From Streptomyces xanthochromogenes (GTDB lineage Bacteria; Actinomycetota; Actinomycetes; Streptomycetales; Streptomycetaceae), in the NCBI RefSeq assembly GCF_014650455.1, contig NZ_BMUZ01000006.1, positions 124,001 through 188,000 on the forward strand: a DNA stretch of 64,000 nt, in the 5' to 3' direction. A model generated the notes under the pieces. The model did no database searches. It was given only the letters and a program-made list of their open reading frames with translations, and was not told the DNA's origin. The translations under genes and the position numbers were made by a program. Positions 42,621 to 50,500 of the stretch are shown here, piece by piece. Position 1 is the stretch's first letter. Each line of letters opens with the position of its first letter.

Positions 42621-42820
42621 GCGATCTCCTTAGGATGCCCGCATGCCGTGCGCCGCGATCTCCTCAAGATGCGCGCATGCCGTGCGCCCCGCGCGTACCG
42701 CCGACGCCTTCGCCACCTCGACCGACACCCCGACGCCTTGGACACCTCGACACCCCGACCGACACCCCGACGCCTTGGACACCTCGACACCCCGACCGAC
42801 ACCCCGACGCCTTCGACAGG
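42621..42820. repeat. Tandem-repeat-rich region upstream of the GPP34 gene
   Basis: Two different tandem arrays lie side by side. First, an imperfect 34-bp duplication (42621-42654 and 42655-42688, three mismatches). Second, two exact copies of a 37-bp unit (42730-42766 and 42767-42803), flanked by partial copies at about 42711-42729 and 42804-42820. The second array runs to within 10 bases of the GPP34 start codon, so it occupies the promoter and leader of that gene. Confidence 0.9.
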
Positions 42821-42829
42821 GAATCCGAC

Positions 42830-43441
42830 ATGACCACAGCACGGGACCTGCTGATCGTCAGCATGGACGTCATGCCCGCCGGCCACCCCGTCGAGCAGGG
42901 CGACCTCTCGCTGGCCCTCGCCGGAGCCGAACTCCTCGATCTCGCCGACCTCTTCGCGCTCACCCTGGAGGGCGACCGCATCGTCCCCGGCCCAGCGCCG
43001 AGCGGTCTCGCCGACCGGCAGTTGACCGAAGCGGCCGCGGCCCTCGTCCGGCAGAGCCCGTACGAGTCCGTGGAGGACTGGCTGTGGCGCCGGGGCCGTG
43101 GCCTGTACGCGGCCTATCTCACCGCCCTGGAGACGGACGGCGGCGTGACCCGGGAGCACCACCGCTGGCTGCCGCTGCGCACCGGGCGCGCGGCGGCGGC
43201 CGATTCACCGGACCGGCGTGCGGCGATGGAGCGCTGGGCCTCGGGCGAGCCGGTCCTCGCGGGCCTCGGGGTCGCCGCCCGGCTGCGCGACGAGGCCCCC
43301 GAGGCCCTCGCGGCCCGCGCGGGCGACACGGCGGTGACCGTGGTGACGGCCGTCGACGACGCGGTGACCGAACTGGCCGCCGTACGCCAGCGGCGCAGCA
43401 TCGAGGACGCGGCCTTCGACAACATCTGGCGCGGCCAGTGA
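42830..43441 (+). CDS. GPP34 (GOLPH3/VPS74-like) domain protein
   Basis: 203 residues from ATG 42830 (AGGGA upstream); the longer frame starting at 42635 merely reads through the tandem repeats. GPP34 features: ARDLLIVSMDV at the N-terminus, LALAGAELLDLADLFALTLEGDRIV (residues about 26-50), VEDWLWRRGRGL and the C-terminal TVVTAVDDAVTELAAVRQRRSIEDAAFD. The eukaryotic family binds phosphatidylinositol-4-phosphate at the Golgi; the Streptomyces members are numerous and of unknown role, probably membrane-associated. Confidence 0.88.
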   Translation: MTTARDLLIVSMDVMPAGHPVEQGDLSLALAGAELLDLADLFALTLEGDRIVPGPAPSGLADRQLTEAAAALVRQSPYESVEDWLWRRGRGLYAAYLTALETDGGVTREHHRWLPLRTGRAAAADSPDRRAAMERWASGEPVLAGLGVAARLRDEAPEALAARAGDTAVTVVTAVDDAVTELAAVRQRRSIEDAAFDNIWRGQ

Positions 43442-43495
43442 CACGGGCGGCGCGCGTACGTGCCGCAGGTGCGGCATCCGATGTCGGCCATACGT

Positions 43496-43516
43496 GGAGT
43501 TACCGCGGTTAACTCC
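43496..43516. promoter_or_regulatory. Inverted repeat between GPP34 and secreted protein genes
   Basis: GGAGTTA-ccgcggt-TAACTCC, a perfect 7-bp inverted repeat, 74 bases before the next start codon and 55 bases after the GPP34 stop. It could be an operator or a weak terminator. Confidence 0.4.
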
Positions 43517-43589
43517 GTGCCACGACCCCTACGGTGATCCAGATGCGCCTCGGCGCACCAGATCGAGCCACTGGCAAGGGAGTTGAGGC

Positions 43590-44249
43590 ATGAGACAGAG
43601 GTTGCGCGTCCTGGTCACGGTCGGGGCCCTGACCCTGGGAACGGCGGGCGCCGGCACCGCGCGGGCCGCCGAGGCGGGGCACGGCTGCCCGCCCGCGGAG
43701 ATCTTCGCGACGAACAACACGGCGATCATCACCGATCCGGCCGACCCGCGCCTCAGGACCCGGCTCGAACGCTTCGACCGCGAGGTGCGCGGGATCATCC
43801 ACGCCAACGGGGCGCGGGCCGGCGCCTCCGAGCTGCTCAACGGGGTTTTCTGGTCGGGCGAGTTGAAGCAGACCACCTACGAGCGCTCGCGCGAGTTCGA
43901 CGTCACCCGGGTGAACCGGGACGGGTTGCACCACATCGCCGGGGTGATCGCCAAGCAGTACCACCAGGAGTCGGTGCTGACCTTCCGCTGCCTGCCGCGG
44001 ACGGCGCCCGGGGCCGACGCCGTGGAGATCCAGGCGCCGGGCGTCTCGGCGAGCCGGCTGCACGACGCGCTGGTCGACGACCCCGAGGCGCGGGACGAGC
44101 TGGGCGGCGGCTCGGTAACCCTCGACGGGCGGCTCGTTCTCATCGCCCCGCTCGCCGATCTGCCGCTGGCGAGGAAGTTCACCGCGTCCCTCGGCGTGGA
44201 CTGGAACAAGGCCCAAGTCCGTTACGGGGACGAGGAATTCGTCTCGTAA
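43590..44249 (+). CDS. Secreted protein of unknown function
   Basis: 219 residues. ATG with GGGAG upstream. Signal peptide RQRLRVLVTVGALTLGTAGAGTARA, cleaved before AEAG. The mature domain begins GCPPAEIFATNNTAIITDPADPRLRTRLERFDREVRGII and contains two Cys (C33 and one in FRCLPRT) that could form a disulfide. I do not recognise the family. No membrane segments after the signal peptide. Confidence 0.8.
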   Translation: MRQRLRVLVTVGALTLGTAGAGTARAAEAGHGCPPAEIFATNNTAIITDPADPRLRTRLERFDREVRGIIHANGARAGASELLNGVFWSGELKQTTYERSREFDVTRVNRDGLHHIAGVIAKQYHQESVLTFRCLPRTAPGADAVEIQAPGVSASRLHDALVDDPEARDELGGGSVTLDGRLVLIAPLADLPLARKFTASLGVDWNKAQVRYGDEEFVS

Positions 44250-44325
44250 TCGCCGTGCGTCGCACACCCGATCAGTCTTCCGGGATGGACGGGGCGACCG
44301 TATGCTCCTGCGCCGGACGTGACCG

Positions 44326-44338
44326 TTACCACCGGTAA
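44326..44338. promoter_or_regulatory. Short palindrome upstream of the Tat-exported oxidoreductase
   Basis: TTACC-acc-GGTAA, a perfect 5-bp inverted repeat ending 11 bases before the GTG start and just upstream of its AGGGAG ribosome binding site. A -10-like TATGCT lies about 25 bases further upstream. It could be a repressor site overlapping the transcription start. Confidence 0.35.
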
Positions 44339-44349
44339 TAGGGAGCACT

Positions 44350-46131
44350 GTGACGCGCACGGGCAGCACGAGACGGACTTTTGTCGCGGGTACGGCGGCG
44401 GCGGGCGCGGCCGCCGCCCTGGGAATGGAGGCGCCCGTCGCCTCCGCCGCCGCACACACGGCACCGGGCACGGCGAGCGGGCAGAGCGTGGCCGTGCTCG
44501 GCGGCGGGGTCGCGGGACTGACGGCGGCTCACGAGCTGGCCGAGCGCGGCTTCCGCGTCACCCTCTTCGAGCGCCGGGCACTCGGCGGCAAGGCCCGCTC
44601 CATGGACGTCCCCGACAGCGCGAAGGGCGGCCGCAAGCCGCTCCCCGCCGAGCACGGCTTCCGCTTCATCCCCGGCATCTACCACAACCTGCCGGACACG
44701 ATGCGGCGGATTCCGTTCCCGGGCAACGCCCATGGCGTCTGGGACAACCTGGTGGCACCCAAGGAGATGATGTTCGCCCGGACCGGCCAGGAGGACCTGC
44801 GCCTGCCGATGCCGGGTGCGGGCACCCCCCAGCCGCTCACCCTCGACGACATCCGCCGCGCCCTGACCGGCGTCCTCGGCACCTTCCAGCGACTGCCGGC
44901 CCGCGAGGTCGCCTACTTCGTGGACCGGCTCGCGGTCTTCCTCACCAGCTGCCAGGAGCGCCGGGACAACCAGTGGGAGAGCGTCCCGTGGTGGACGTTC
45001 ACCCGGGCCGCGCAGATGAGTTACGACTACCAGCGCATCCTCGCCGTGGGCGTGACCCGCAACATCGTGGCGACCAAGGCCGAGGAGGCCAGCACCCGCA
45101 CGGTGGGCAGCCTCCTCGAAGCCTTCGCGTTCAACGCGCTCGGCCGGGGCGCGGACGGCCCCCTCGACCGCATCCTCAACGCCCCGACCAATGAGGCGTG
45201 GATCGATCCCTGGGTCGCACAACTCCGCTCACTGGGGGTCGAGTTCAACGTCGGCTGGACGGTACGGGAAGTGACCTACGCGGGCGGCAGGGTGACGGGC
45301 ATTCAGATCACCGACGCGAGCGGCGTCGTGCGGACGGTGACCGCCGACCACTACGTCTCGGCGCTCCCCGTCGAGCACGCGCGGCCCACCTGGAGTGCCG
45401 CGATGCGCGCCGCAGACCCCCAGCTGGCGCGCTGCGACCTGCTGCGCACCGACTGGATGACGGGCATTCAGTTCTATCTGACCGAACGGCCGGACATCGT
45501 GCACGGGCACGTCGACTGCATCGACTCGCAGTGGTCGCTGACCGCCATCGCCCAGGCCGAGCACTGGCCCCGGCACCCCTTCGCAGACGACTACGGGGAC
45601 GGGTCGGTGGCCGACTGCCTCTCGGTGGACATATCCGAATGGGACAAGCCCGGCATCCTGTACGGGAAGACGGCCAAGCAGTGCACCCGCGACGAGGTCG
45701 CGCGCGAGGTGTGGGCGCAGCTGAAGGCCGCGCTCAACGACACCGGCAGGACGGTCCTCAGCGACTCCAGGCTGCACTCGTGGTTCCTGGACCCCGGTGT
45801 CTCCGGCATCGGTACACCCGATCCGCGCAACGAGGACGAGCTGCTCATCCACCCCACGGGCACCTTCCACAACCGCCCCTCGGCCGCCACGAAGATCCCC
45901 AACTTCTACCTCGCGGGCGACTACGTGGCCGTCCCCATCGACCTGGCCACCATGGAGGGCGCCAACACCTCGGGCCGCCTGGCCGCCAACGCCCTTCTGG
46001 ACAGGGTCGGTTCGACCGCGCCGCGCTGCACGGTGACCCGGCTCTACAGCGCGCCGGAGCTGGACCTCCTGAAGAACACCGACCGGCTGCGTTACCGGAT
46101 CGGCCTGCCCAACGTCTTCGACCTGGGGTGA
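44350..46131 (+). CDS. Tat-exported FAD-dependent amine-oxidase-fold oxidoreductase
   Basis: 593 residues, GTG start with AGGGAG. Twin-arginine signal STRRTFVAGTAAAGAAAALGM. FAD-binding motif VAVLGGGVAGLTAAHELAERGFRVTLFERR (about residues 47-76), then the substrate-dome segment HGFRFIPGIYHNLPDTMRRIPF and the C-terminal FAD motif FYLAGDYVAVPIDLATMEGANTSGRLAANALL. This layout fits the flavin amine oxidase / phytoene desaturase / hydroxysqualene dehydroxylase superfamily; homologues are often annotated as NAD(P)-binding proteins. Substrate unknown. Export by Tat means FAD is inserted before secretion. Confidence 0.85.
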   Translation: MTRTGSTRRTFVAGTAAAGAAAALGMEAPVASAAAHTAPGTASGQSVAVLGGGVAGLTAAHELAERGFRVTLFERRALGGKARSMDVPDSAKGGRKPLPAEHGFRFIPGIYHNLPDTMRRIPFPGNAHGVWDNLVAPKEMMFARTGQEDLRLPMPGAGTPQPLTLDDIRRALTGVLGTFQRLPAREVAYFVDRLAVFLTSCQERRDNQWESVPWWTFTRAAQMSYDYQRILAVGVTRNIVATKAEEASTRTVGSLLEAFAFNALGRGADGPLDRILNAPTNEAWIDPWVAQLRSLGVEFNVGWTVREVTYAGGRVTGIQITDASGVVRTVTADHYVSALPVEHARPTWSAAMRAADPQLARCDLLRTDWMTGIQFYLTERPDIVHGHVDCIDSQWSLTAIAQAEHWPRHPFADDYGDGSVADCLSVDISEWDKPGILYGKTAKQCTRDEVAREVWAQLKAALNDTGRTVLSDSRLHSWFLDPGVSGIGTPDPRNEDELLIHPTGTFHNRPSAATKIPNFYLAGDYVAVPIDLATMEGANTSGRLAANALLDRVGSTAPRCTVTRLYSAPELDLLKNTDRLRYRIGLPNVFDLG

Positions 46132-46137
46132 GCGGGC

Positions 46138-46165
46138 GGGCGCGGTCCCGGCCGGGACCGCGCCC
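46138..46165. terminator. Bidirectional terminator palindrome
   Basis: A 28-bp perfect palindrome (14-bp arms, 46138-46151 and 46152-46165) between two convergent genes whose stops lie within 10 bases on either side. Confidence 0.8.
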
Positions 46166-46171
46166 GGGGGC

Positions 46172-46978
46172 TCAGGCCTTGCGGGCCACGCCCGCGTACA
46201 CGGGGATGGTGTGGTCGCCCTCGGCCGCGCTCTCGCCGAGCTCCGGGTGCCACTCGGCGGCCAGGCCGACGCCCGGTTCCGCCAGTTCGCGGCCGTGGAA
46301 GAACCGGGTGACCTCGGCCTTGGTGCGCGGGCGCAGGGTGACGCCGCCCTCCTTGTAGAGCTCGACGGCACGGGCCGCGCTCTCCGGGTCGAAGTCGCCG
46401 GTGATCTGCGACAGGACCAGATAGCTGCCCGGCGCCAGGACATCCAGAAGGCGGTCGACGATCCCGTACACATCGTCGCCGTCCCCGATGAAGTGGGTCA
46501 GGGCGATGAGGGAGAGCGCGATCGGGCGGTCGAAGTCCAGGGTGCCGTGGGCGAGTTCGAGGATGCGCTCGGGTTCGCGGACGTCGGCCTGGATGTACTC
46601 GGTGACGCCGTCGGGGGTGGAGCGCAGCAGGGCCTCCGCGTGCCGCAGCACGATCGGGTCGTTGTCCGCGTACACGATGCGCGCGTCGGAGGCCGTGCTC
46701 TGGGCGACCTGGTGGAGATTCGGCTCGGTGGGGATTCCGGTGCCGATGTCCAGGAACTGGCGCACGCCCTGCTCGGCGAGCCAGCGGGTGGCGCGGTGCA
46801 TGAAGGCCCGGTTGACCCGCGCGATGTCCCGGCCGCGCGAGTCGAGCGCGAGCAGCTGCTCGGCGAGCGCCTCGTCGACCGGGTAGTTGTCCTTGCCGCC
46901 GAGGAACCAGTCGTACACCCGGGCCGGGTGGGGCTTGCTGGTGTCGATCGTCACGGCGCTGCGGTCTTGCCCGGTCAT
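46172..46978 (-). CDS. SAM-dependent methyltransferase, SAV2177 (DUF574) type
   Basis: 268 residues. Family start VTIDTSKPHPARVYDWFLGGKDNYPVDEALAEQLL is diagnostic; then ARVNRAFMHRATRWLAEQGVRQFLDIGTGIPTEPNLHQVAQ contains the SAM-binding motif I (LDIGTGIP, about residue 75), VYADNDPIVLRHAEALL motif II. Hundreds of copies exist across Streptomyces, often near XRE regulators; target unknown. Here the XRE/DUF397/ATPase group follows immediately upstream. Confidence 0.92.
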   Translation of the reverse strand: MTGQDRSAVTIDTSKPHPARVYDWFLGGKDNYPVDEALAEQLLALDSRGRDIARVNRAFMHRATRWLAEQGVRQFLDIGTGIPTEPNLHQVAQSTASDARIVYADNDPIVLRHAEALLRSTPDGVTEYIQADVREPERILELAHGTLDFDRPIALSLIALTHFIGDGDDVYGIVDRLLDVLAPGSYLVLSQITGDFDPESAARAVELYKEGGVTLRPRTKAEVTRFFHGRELAEPGVGLAAEWHPELGESAAEGDHTIPVYAGVARKA

Positions 46979-47134
46979 GTGCGCTCCATGGGGATGAAGG
47001 TCAGTGAACAGGTGGGGGAATCAAGGGAGTCGAGCGAAAGGCGGATGGATCGGGAGGGTCAGGGGTCCGGATGATCAGGAGCCGGGAGGATCAAAGGGCC
47101 GGGAACGCCGGAGGGACCGGGCGGGCCGGGCGGA

Positions 47135-47401
47135 TCACGTCAGGAGGAAGTCGGCCTGGCCGGACTTGGCACCCTGGATGAACGCGGCGATCTCGCCGGG
47201 CGTGTAGATCAGCGCGGGGCCCTCGGGATCGGCCGACTGACGCACCGCGACCCGGCCGTCGGCCAGCTTCATCGCCTCGAAGCAGTTGCCGCCGTTGCCG
47301 CCGCTCCACGGCTTGTGCCAGCCCTCGGCGCCGAGCAGGGCCGCGGGCATGCCGTTGTAGATGTGCCCGCCGGCCGGCCCGCCGTCGTATATGTGATCCA
47401 T
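47135..47401 (-). CDS. DUF397 protein
   Basis: 88 residues. DUF397 core: GWHKPWSGGNGGNCFEAMKLADGRVAVRQSADPEGPALIYTPGEIAAFIQGAKSGQADFLL, matching the family pattern W-x-K-S-S-x-S-x-x-x-GNCVEVA...VRDSKDPxGPxLxFT...WxAFL. DUF397 proteins are the small partners (BldB-like / ScrA) of the adjacent XRE regulator and often act as antitoxin-like modulators. Starts one base after the XRE stop. Confidence 0.92.
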   Translation of the reverse strand: MDHIYDGGPAGGHIYNGMPAALLGAEGWHKPWSGGNGGNCFEAMKLADGRVAVRQSADPEGPALIYTPGEIAAFIQGAKSGQADFLLT

Positions 47402-48262
47402 TCACAGCTCCTTGCGGAGGTCCCTGAGGATCTCCTTCGTGCGTTGTGCAGTCGCGGCCTGAGCCGCCATGCGGTCCATGACCTCCAGGTGCGTGGCCAC
47501 CTCGGGGCGCGCGTCCAGATAGACGGCGCCGGTCAGGTACTCGCTGTAGACCATGTCCGGCAGTTCGGGCACGGCGAAGCGGAAGAGCACGAAGGGCCCG
47601 TACGTTCCCGGATGGTGCCCGGAGGCGAACTCGGCGAGCTGCACGGTGACGTTCGCCAGCGTCGATGCCTCCAGGAGGCGGTCGATCTGGTCCCGCATCA
47701 CCTGCGCCGAGCCGACCGGACGGCGCAGCACCGTCTCGTCCATGATCACCCACAGGCGCGGGGCGTCCTCGCGGGTCAGCAGCGACTGGCGGGCCATGCG
47801 CAGCGCCACGTGCCGGTCTATGTCCGCGTGGCTGGTCGCGCCGAGCGCGCCGCTGCGCATCACGTGGCGGGCGTACTCCTCGGTCTGCAGCAGGCCGGGC
47901 ACGAAGTGCGGCTCGTACGACCTGATCAGCGAGGCCGCGCCCTCCAGGCTCACGTACATGCTGAACCAGTCGGGCAGGATGTCGTGGAAGCGCTGCCACC
48001 AGCCGGGCTTGTTGGCCTCCTCGGCCAGGGCGACGAAACCTTCCGCCTCGCTGTCGGCGATCCCGTACGCCTGCAGGAGCAGCACCACGTAGGGGATCTT
48101 GAGGGAGACCTCGGCCATTTCCATGCGGCGGATGGTGGCCGGAGCGACCCGCAGCACCTTGGCCGCTTCCTCGCGCCGGAGACCGGCCCGCTCGCGCAGG
48201 TCCTGCAGGCGTCTGCCCAGCACGACCTGGCCCACGGTCGGGGCGGACCGGGGTTCACTCAC
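47402..48262 (-). CDS. XRE-family regulator with DUF5753 (Scr1-like)
   Basis: About 286 residues from GTG 48262 (GGAGG upstream); the longer frame to 48397 is rejected. N-terminal helix-turn-helix: LGRRLQDLRERAGLRREEAAKVLRVAPATIRRMEMAEVSLK (about residues 14-54). The remainder is the DUF5753 domain with ASLIRSYEPHFVPGLLQTEEYARHVM, SLLTREDAPRLWVIMDETVLRRPVG and VTVQLAEFASGHH. It pairs with the DUF397 gene downstream and is divergent from an anti-sigma-type ATPase, the standard Streptomyces trio. Confidence 0.92.
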   Translation of the reverse strand: MSEPRSAPTVGQVVLGRRLQDLRERAGLRREEAAKVLRVAPATIRRMEMAEVSLKIPYVVLLLQAYGIADSEAEGFVALAEEANKPGWWQRFHDILPDWFSMYVSLEGAASLIRSYEPHFVPGLLQTEEYARHVMRSGALGATSHADIDRHVALRMARQSLLTREDAPRLWVIMDETVLRRPVGSAQVMRDQIDRLLEASTLANVTVQLAEFASGHHPGTYGPFVLFRFAVPELPDMVYSEYLTGAVYLDARPEVATHLEVMDRMAAQAATAQRTKEILRDLRKEL

Positions 48263-48402
48263 GACAGACCTCCCCACGCGCTGTTCCGAGCAGTGTGCCA
48301 CGTCGTTGCAGATAGGAGAACGGCACTCTGCATTTTTCAGAGTGCCCCTTGCCAAGTGTCCGCCGCGGGTACAAGGTAGGTCGGTGAACCAGTTCACACG
48401 CG

Positions 48403-48942
48403 GTGAACGTGCGCGGTCTCGAAAGGGGCTGCGTCCCGAGCCGCCTCCCCACTGTGAGGATCCCGGTCGTGGCCCCTGGTAACGCGCTCGTCCCTCGGCT
48501 CACAGGCGCCTGCTCCGGGACCGCCGTGCGGCGGTACGCCTTCGACGTGCCGGCCCGTACCGAATCGGTTTCCCTCGCCCGGCTGCGCAGCAGGGACATG
48601 CTGACCGGCTGGGGGCACCACGACGAGCTCCACGAGACCGCCTCGCTGGTGATCTCCGAGCTCGTCACCAACGCCGTCGTGCACACCGCCGGCGACCACA
48701 TACTGTGCGAACTCACCGATCTGCAGCGGGCGTTGCGGATAGCCGTCAGGGACCTGGGCTGTGGTTCGGCCGGGCCTCGCCTGTGCAACTCGGGCGACGA
48801 CGAGGAGCGCGGGCGCGGGCTGCTCCTCGTGGACGCGGTGAGCAGCGCCTGGGGTTCGCACGACGCCCCGTACGGCCCCGGCCGCATCGTCTGGGCCGAG
48901 CTCGCGCACGACGGGCCGGGTCGGGCGGCCCGCCCGTGCTGA
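48403..48942 (+). CDS. RsbW-like ATP-binding protein (HATPase, anti-sigma type)
   Basis: Up to 179 residues; a later GTG at 48469 is an alternative start. The GHKL ATPase fold is clear: N-box ETASLVISELVTNAVVHTAGD, then VRDLGCGSA and the G-box ERGRGLLLVDAVSSAWG. Proteins of this class bind ATP and act as anti-sigma factors or serine kinases; in Streptomyces they are usually next to XRE/DUF397 genes, as here (divergent). The true N-terminus is uncertain because the first ~35 residues are not conserved-looking. Confidence 0.88.
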   Translation: MNVRGLERGCVPSRLPTVRIPVVAPGNALVPRLTGACSGTAVRRYAFDVPARTESVSLARLRSRDMLTGWGHHDELHETASLVISELVTNAVVHTAGDHILCELTDLQRALRIAVRDLGCGSAGPRLCNSGDDEERGRGLLLVDAVSSAWGSHDAPYGPGRIVWAELAHDGPGRAARPC

Positions 48943-49418
48943 GAGAAAAGCTTCCTTGGGGACCCCGGTCCGAGCGACAGGGCTCGCGAACCGATGGGTC
49001 CGGAACCGCCGGGCCCCGAGGCCCCGTGCGCAGTGGGGGTGCGCACGGTGTGCCCGGGCCCGGCGGCTCCGCCGCTCGACCCGGCGGCGGAGTACTGCTG
49101 CCGCAGGTCAGGCCCGCCGCCCTGGGCCGTGACGCGGTGGGCGTGCCCGCCGTGCACGGTTTCCGGCTGCTGTCCCGGCTGCCGAGGTCCGGCTGCGTGT
49201 TCGCCTCCGCCGACTGGTGGTGGTGGATCGTGCCGGCCGGCTCCGACCACGAGCTGCCCTGGCCCCGGCCGGTGCGCTACGCACCCGGGGCCGTGGTCCC
49301 GGACGCCGACCGCCCCCGCCTGATCAACTTCCCGGAGGGCGCGACGCCCTACACCCCGCCCATCCCGCTGTACCTGGTGGTCTGCCAGCTGACCGGCACC
49401 GCTCCGGCCTGGGCCTGA
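48936..49418 (+). CDS. Small conserved protein next to the anti-sigma-type ATPase
   Basis: Up to 160 residues if it starts at GTG 48936, overlapping the ATPase stop; later GTG starts around 49025-49050 are also possible. The convincing part is the C-terminal ~85 residues: VHGFRLLSRLPRSGCVFASADWWWWIVPAGSDHELPWPRPVRYAPG ... LINFPEGATPYTPPIPLYLVVCQLTG, with four consecutive Trp and a compact mixed alpha/beta look. Function unknown; linkage to the ATPase suggests a shared regulatory role. Confidence 0.6.
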   Translation: MLREKLPWGPRSERQGSRTDGSGTAGPRGPVRSGGAHGVPGPGGSAARPGGGVLLPQVRPAALGRDAVGVPAVHGFRLLSRLPRSGCVFASADWWWWIVPAGSDHELPWPRPVRYAPGAVVPDADRPRLINFPEGATPYTPPIPLYLVVCQLTGTAPAWA

Positions 49419-49494
49419 GCCGAGCCCGAGCCCGTAGGGCCGCCGGTCCGTCCCGCAGTACCGCCCAGGGGCCGCTCCTCGGGCGGCGCCGGCG

Positions 49495-50409
49495 CTAGTC
49501 GGTGGGCAGGCCGCGCGCCGCCTCCGCCAGGGCGTCGAGGACCGGGTGGAACAAAGGGTGCCGCTCCGCTCCCCTGCGGACCGCCGCGAACACCCGCCGG
49601 GTCGCCGCCGGACCGTCCACGGGGCGGACCACGGTGCCCTTCTGCGCCATGCCGCGCAGCGCGGACCGCGGCACGAGCGCCACGCCCGCCCCCGCGCCCG
49701 CAAGGGCCACCACGGCCCGGAAGTCGTCCGACGAGTGCACCAACTCGGGCTGGAATCCGGCGAGTTCACACGCGAGCAGCATCACGTCGTGGCAGGGGTT
49801 GCCCGGGTAGGGCCCGATCCAGTCGTCGTCGGCGAGCGCCGAGAGCGGCACGTTCGGGACCTGCGCGAGGGGGTGCCCGGCGGGCAGCACGGCGTCGAAG
49901 GGCTCGGCGTACAGCGGGACGCGCGAGAGCCTGCTGTCGTCCTCGCGGGGCGCGCCCCGGTACTCGACGGCCAGCGCCAGATCGGCCTCTCCGTCCAGGA
50001 CCAGGGGCAGCGCCTCGTCACCCTCGGCGTCGCGCACCCGGACCCGGATCGAGGGGTATGTGTCGCGCAGCCGCGTGATCGCGGGGGCGAGCACCTCCGC
50101 GATGCCGGTGGCGAAGGCGGCCACCGTGACCTCTCCGGCCGCGCCGCCCGCGTAGGCGGCCAGCTCCGCCTCGGCCCGCTCCAGCTGGGCCAGGACCGCG
50201 TTGGCGTGCTCCAGGAGGATCGCGCCCGCGGCCGTGAGCCGTACGCCCTTGCCGCTGCGGGTGAGCAGGGTGTGCCCGGTCTCCTGCTCCAGGGCGGCGA
50301 GCTGCTGGGAGACGGCGGAGGGGGTCAGATACAGCGCTGCTGCCGCGGCGGTCACCGTACGGTGGTCCGCCGCGGCACGCAGGATGCGGAGCCGGCGGGG
50401 GTCGATCAC
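49495..50409 (-). CDS. LysR-family transcriptional regulator
   Basis: About 304 residues from GTG 50409 (usual LysR length); an ATG at 50442 is the alternative. N-terminal HTH: LRILRAAADHRTVTAAAAALYLTPSAVSQQLAALEQETGHTLLTRSGKGVRLTAAG (about residues 6-61). The rest is the periplasmic-binding-protein-like effector domain with the final VFAAVRRGAERHPLFHPVLDAL. Directly downstream of kbl on the same strand (about 90 bp), so it could control threonine degradation or be co-transcribed with it. Confidence 0.9.
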   Translation of the reverse strand: MIDPRRLRILRAAADHRTVTAAAAALYLTPSAVSQQLAALEQETGHTLLTRSGKGVRLTAAGAILLEHANAVLAQLERAEAELAAYAGGAAGEVTVAAFATGIAEVLAPAITRLRDTYPSIRVRVRDAEGDEALPLVLDGEADLALAVEYRGAPREDDSRLSRVPLYAEPFDAVLPAGHPLAQVPNVPLSALADDDWIGPYPGNPCHDVMLLACELAGFQPELVHSSDDFRAVVALAGAGAGVALVPRSALRGMAQKGTVVRPVDGPAATRRVFAAVRRGAERHPLFHPVLDALAEAARGLPTD

Positions 50410-50500
50410 CCAGCCATTGTCGCCCGGACGCGGGGCCCGCACCGACGCCCGGGAATCCGGGCGGACCCGTGAGTGCCGGGCCCGCCCGGCCGCCCGCAGG

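Noticed and set aside
42711..42820. CRISPR array from the 37-bp tandem units
   Set aside because: The units are directly contiguous with no unique spacers and no cas genes nearby; they are a plain tandem repeat.
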